Positions 7,405 through 8,664 of a stretch of DNA of 8,664 nt are shown one piece after another. The notes under the pieces are model-generated. The model did no database searches. It saw only the letters and a program-made list of their open reading frames with translations, and was not told where the DNA came from. The position numbers and the translations under genes were made by a program. The stretch is taken from NCBI GenBank assembly GCA_013002595.1, contig JABDJG010000065.1:1-8664 (forward strand), in the 5' to 3' direction. The stretch's first letter is position 1. The number at the start of each line of letters is the position of its first letter. This DNA is from Hyphomicrobiales bacterium. Its GTDB lineage: Bacteria; Pseudomonadota; Alphaproteobacteria; Rhizobiales; Aestuariivirgaceae.

Positions 7405-7557
7405 TCAAAATACCCGATCAGCCACATTGCCGCCGAGACGGACAATCGTGGTGACGTAAAACAGGGCCATTACGGCAACCAGCACGATCGCGATGACGAT
7501 CGAGCGCTTGCGCCGTGCGGCGAGTTCTTCCTTGGTCCATTGATGAGGCTGTTGCAT
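7405..7557 (-). CDS. CoxF-like small membrane protein (50 residues)
   Basis: A 50-codon gene fits exactly between ctaB and ctaG, 14 bases after the ctaB stop and 15 bases before the ctaG start. The protein begins MQQPHQWTKEELAARRKRS, a short charged cytoplasmic end, then has one hydrophobic segment (about residues 19-38, IVIAIVLVAVMALFYVTTIV) and ends RLGGNVADRVF. This layout and the TIVRLGGNV tail resemble the small CoxF-type proteins I recall at this same place in rhizobial oxidase operons. The positive residues before the helix suggest the N-terminus stays inside. An AAAGG lies 9 bases before the ATG; in-frame GTG and TTG codons directly before it are alternative starts. The role is not established; helping oxidase assembly is inferred from position. 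Reality of the gene is supported by fit, composition and ribosome binding site. Confidence 0.82.
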   Translation of the reverse strand: MQQPHQWTKEELAARRKRSIVIAIVLVAVMALFYVTTIVRLGGNVADRVF

Positions 7558-7571
7558 CAACACTTGCCTTT

Positions 7572-8534
7572 CTACCACCTGGCCAATATGGCCGGTGCCG
7601 CCGCGATAGCATGCTCAACCAGCAGCGTGGCAAAGACGGCGAACAGGAAAATGATCGAATACCCGAACAGCTTCTTTGCCGCGCGGTCGGCAGCCTCTCC
7701 TTCACGCTGTGCATAAACCCGCCAGGCGTACCAGGCGAACGTAACGCTGAGCGCAAATCCGGCGATGCCGTAGAGCCAGCCTGCAAAACCGAACAGCAGC
7801 GGCGACAGGGTGACCGGGATCATCGCCAGCGCATAATAAAGGATCAGGCGCCGGGTCTCATCGTGACCGGCAACATTAGGCATCATCGGCACGCCGGCAC
7901 GCTCATAATCGTTCGAGCGGAACAAAGCGAGTGCCCAGAAGTGCGGCGGCGTCCACATGAAAATGATGGCAAACAACGACAGGCTGGCAAGATCAATACT
8001 GCCGGTGACAGCCGTCCAGCCGACCATCGGCGGGAAGGCCCCGGCGGCACCGCCAATGACGATGTTCTGCGGCGTCGAACGCTTGAGCCACATCGTGTAG
8101 ATGACGGCATAAAAGAAGATCGTGAAGGCCAAAAGACCGGCTGCAACCCAATTGACCGTCACACCCAGCATAAGCACCGAGGCGGTGGCCAGCCACATGC
8201 CGAAGGTGAGCGCTTCACCGGGCAAGACCCGGCCAGCGGGGACCGGCCGCGATGCTGTTCGCTTCATGATGGCATCGATATCGGCATCGAACCACATGTT
8301 GAGGGCACCGGAAGCTCCGGCGCCAACCGCGATACACAACAGTGCAATCATACCGAGCCAGGGGTGGATACCGCCTGGTGCAACGACAATACCGACAAGG
8401 GCGGTGAAGATGACCAGTGACATAACCCGCGGCTTGAGCAATGCCCAGAAATCCTCGACAGCGCCATTGCCACCGAGCCCGAACGGGGCGGCTTCACGGC
8501 CTTGCTGTATCAGATCTGTGCGAATATCTGTCAT
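7572..8534 (-). CDS. ctaB: Protoheme IX farnesyltransferase (heme O synthase)
   Basis: CtaB attaches a farnesyl group to heme B to make heme O, the precursor of the heme A used by this oxidase. The 320-residue protein belongs to the UbiA prenyltransferase superfamily and is hydrophobic throughout, with about nine membrane segments. The first prenyl-diphosphate/Mg site is N79-MWF-D83-ADI-D87, followed by the family's AIMKRTASRPVPAGRV. Next comes YTMWLKRSTPQNIVIGGAAGAFPP (about 146-169), then WTPPHFWALAL and the second aspartate site around D209 in RSNDYERAGVPMMP. It starts at ATG 8534, 83 bases after ctaD, and the ribosome binding site is weak. The gap to ctaD contains a stem-loop. Heme A synthase (ctaA), needed for the next step, is not in this window. 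Identity is certain. Confidence 0.98.
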   Translation of the reverse strand: MTDIRTDLIQQGREAAPFGLGGNGAVEDFWALLKPRVMSLVIFTALVGIVVAPGGIHPWLGMIALLCIAVGAGASGALNMWFDADIDAIMKRTASRPVPAGRVLPGEALTFGMWLATASVLMLGVTVNWVAAGLLAFTIFFYAVIYTMWLKRSTPQNIVIGGAAGAFPPMVGWTAVTGSIDLASLSLFAIIFMWTPPHFWALALFRSNDYERAGVPMMPNVAGHDETRRLILYYALAMIPVTLSPLLFGFAGWLYGIAGFALSVTFAWYAWRVYAQREGEAADRAAKKLFGYSIIFLFAVFATLLVEHAIAAAPAILARW

Positions 8535-8570
8535 TTGTGTCTCAGATTAAGGGCTGGCAGGCCAATTAAG

Positions 8571-8606
8571 CGCCCGGTCAACCTTGAAGATGCAGCTGAC
8601 CGGGCG
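8571..8606. other. Inverted repeat (stem-loop) between ctaD and ctaB
   Basis: CGCCCGGTCA (8571-8580) and TGACCGGGCG (8597-8606) are perfect 10-base complements around a 16-base loop, a strong GC-rich hairpin. The T run (TTTT, 8607-8610) follows it on the plus strand, while on the gene strand it is followed only by CTTAATT. In the cox transcript it therefore looks more like an mRNA-stabilising or processing element, or a leaky attenuator, than a full terminator. On the plus strand it could act as a terminator for antisense transcription entering ctaD. The structure is seen; the role is inferred. Confidence 0.5.
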
Positions 8607-8617
8607 TTTTGTACTTG

Positions 8618-8664
8618 TTACCGGATTACCGGCAGCGTCGAGAACTGATGGAACGGTGGAGGTG
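8618..8664 (-). CDS. ctaD: Cytochrome c oxidase subunit I, C-terminal end (partial)
   Basis: Only the last 14 codons and the TAA stop are inside the window. They read PPPFHQFSTLPVIR, which matches the usual C-terminal tail of alphaproteobacterial oxidase subunit I (a proline-rich SPPP-type stretch, then F/Y-H-x-F-x-x-L-P). The gene directly downstream is ctaB, which is the expected neighbour. Subunit I carries heme a, heme a3 and CuB, the site where oxygen is reduced; none of that part is visible here. The call rests on a short tail plus context, so it is good but not proven by this window alone. Confidence 0.8.
   Translation of the reverse strand, partial: PPPFHQFSTLPVIR

Noticed and set aside
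7515..8420. Plus-strand open frame (301 codons) antisense to ctaB
   Set aside because: It mirrors the hydrophobic codons of ctaB as a very charged, repetitive-looking protein (many R, E, Q, D), typical of an antisense shadow of a membrane protein.
1..8664. Search for a mobile element, CRISPR array, toxin-antitoxin or defence island
   Set aside because: No direct-repeat arrays, transposase or integrase motifs, or tRNA-like ends were seen. All space is used by conserved housekeeping genes on one strand.

Overview
The window looks like a stretch of an alphaproteobacterial chromosome. The gene order is the aa3-type cytochrome c oxidase cluster (ctaD, ctaB, a CoxF-like small gene, ctaG, ctaE, a DUF983 gene, SURF1), followed by an M32 carboxypeptidase, thrC, an M16 peptidase and a GNAT acetyltransferase. 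From memory, this order and the protein sequences fit the Rhizobiales/Rhodobacterales side of the class. That is an inference; no 16S or other marker lies in the window. The DNA is moderately GC-rich by eye.

Every gene I can support lies on the minus strand, so transcription runs from the right edge to the left edge. Right part (8664 to 5863): the last codons of ctaD (oxidase subunit I), ctaB (heme O synthase), a 50-residue CoxF-like membrane protein, ctaG (Cox11-type copper chaperone) and ctaE (oxidase subunit III). Middle (5788 to 4638): a DUF983 zinc-ribbon/membrane protein and the oxidase assembly factor SURF1. Left part (4641 to 1): an M32 metallocarboxypeptidase, threonine synthase, an M16 (MPP-like) zinc peptidase, and a GNAT acetyltransferase cut by the window edge.

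The genes are tightly packed. DUF983/SURF1 and SURF1/M32 overlap by 4 bases (GTGA and ATGA), and most other gaps are 13 to 30 bases. The longer gaps are ctaD-ctaB (83 bases), ctaE-DUF983 (74) and ctaG-ctaE (57). The first two each hold a clear inverted repeat. No stretch over 300 bases lacks a gene. I see no tRNA, rRNA, insertion sequence, CRISPR array, or convincing promoter or terminator.

The right half works as one assembly line for the terminal oxidase. CtaB makes heme O, the precursor of heme A. CtaG delivers copper to subunit I, SURF1 assists heme insertion or maturation, and CtaD and CtaE are core subunits. The left half is amino-acid metabolism and proteolysis that seems to be co-transcribed with it. 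I found no new biological system. The points worth a second look are small: a gene of only 50 codons, two intergenic stem-loops, the M32 gene coupled into the cluster, and an unusual acetyl-CoA loop in the GNAT protein.
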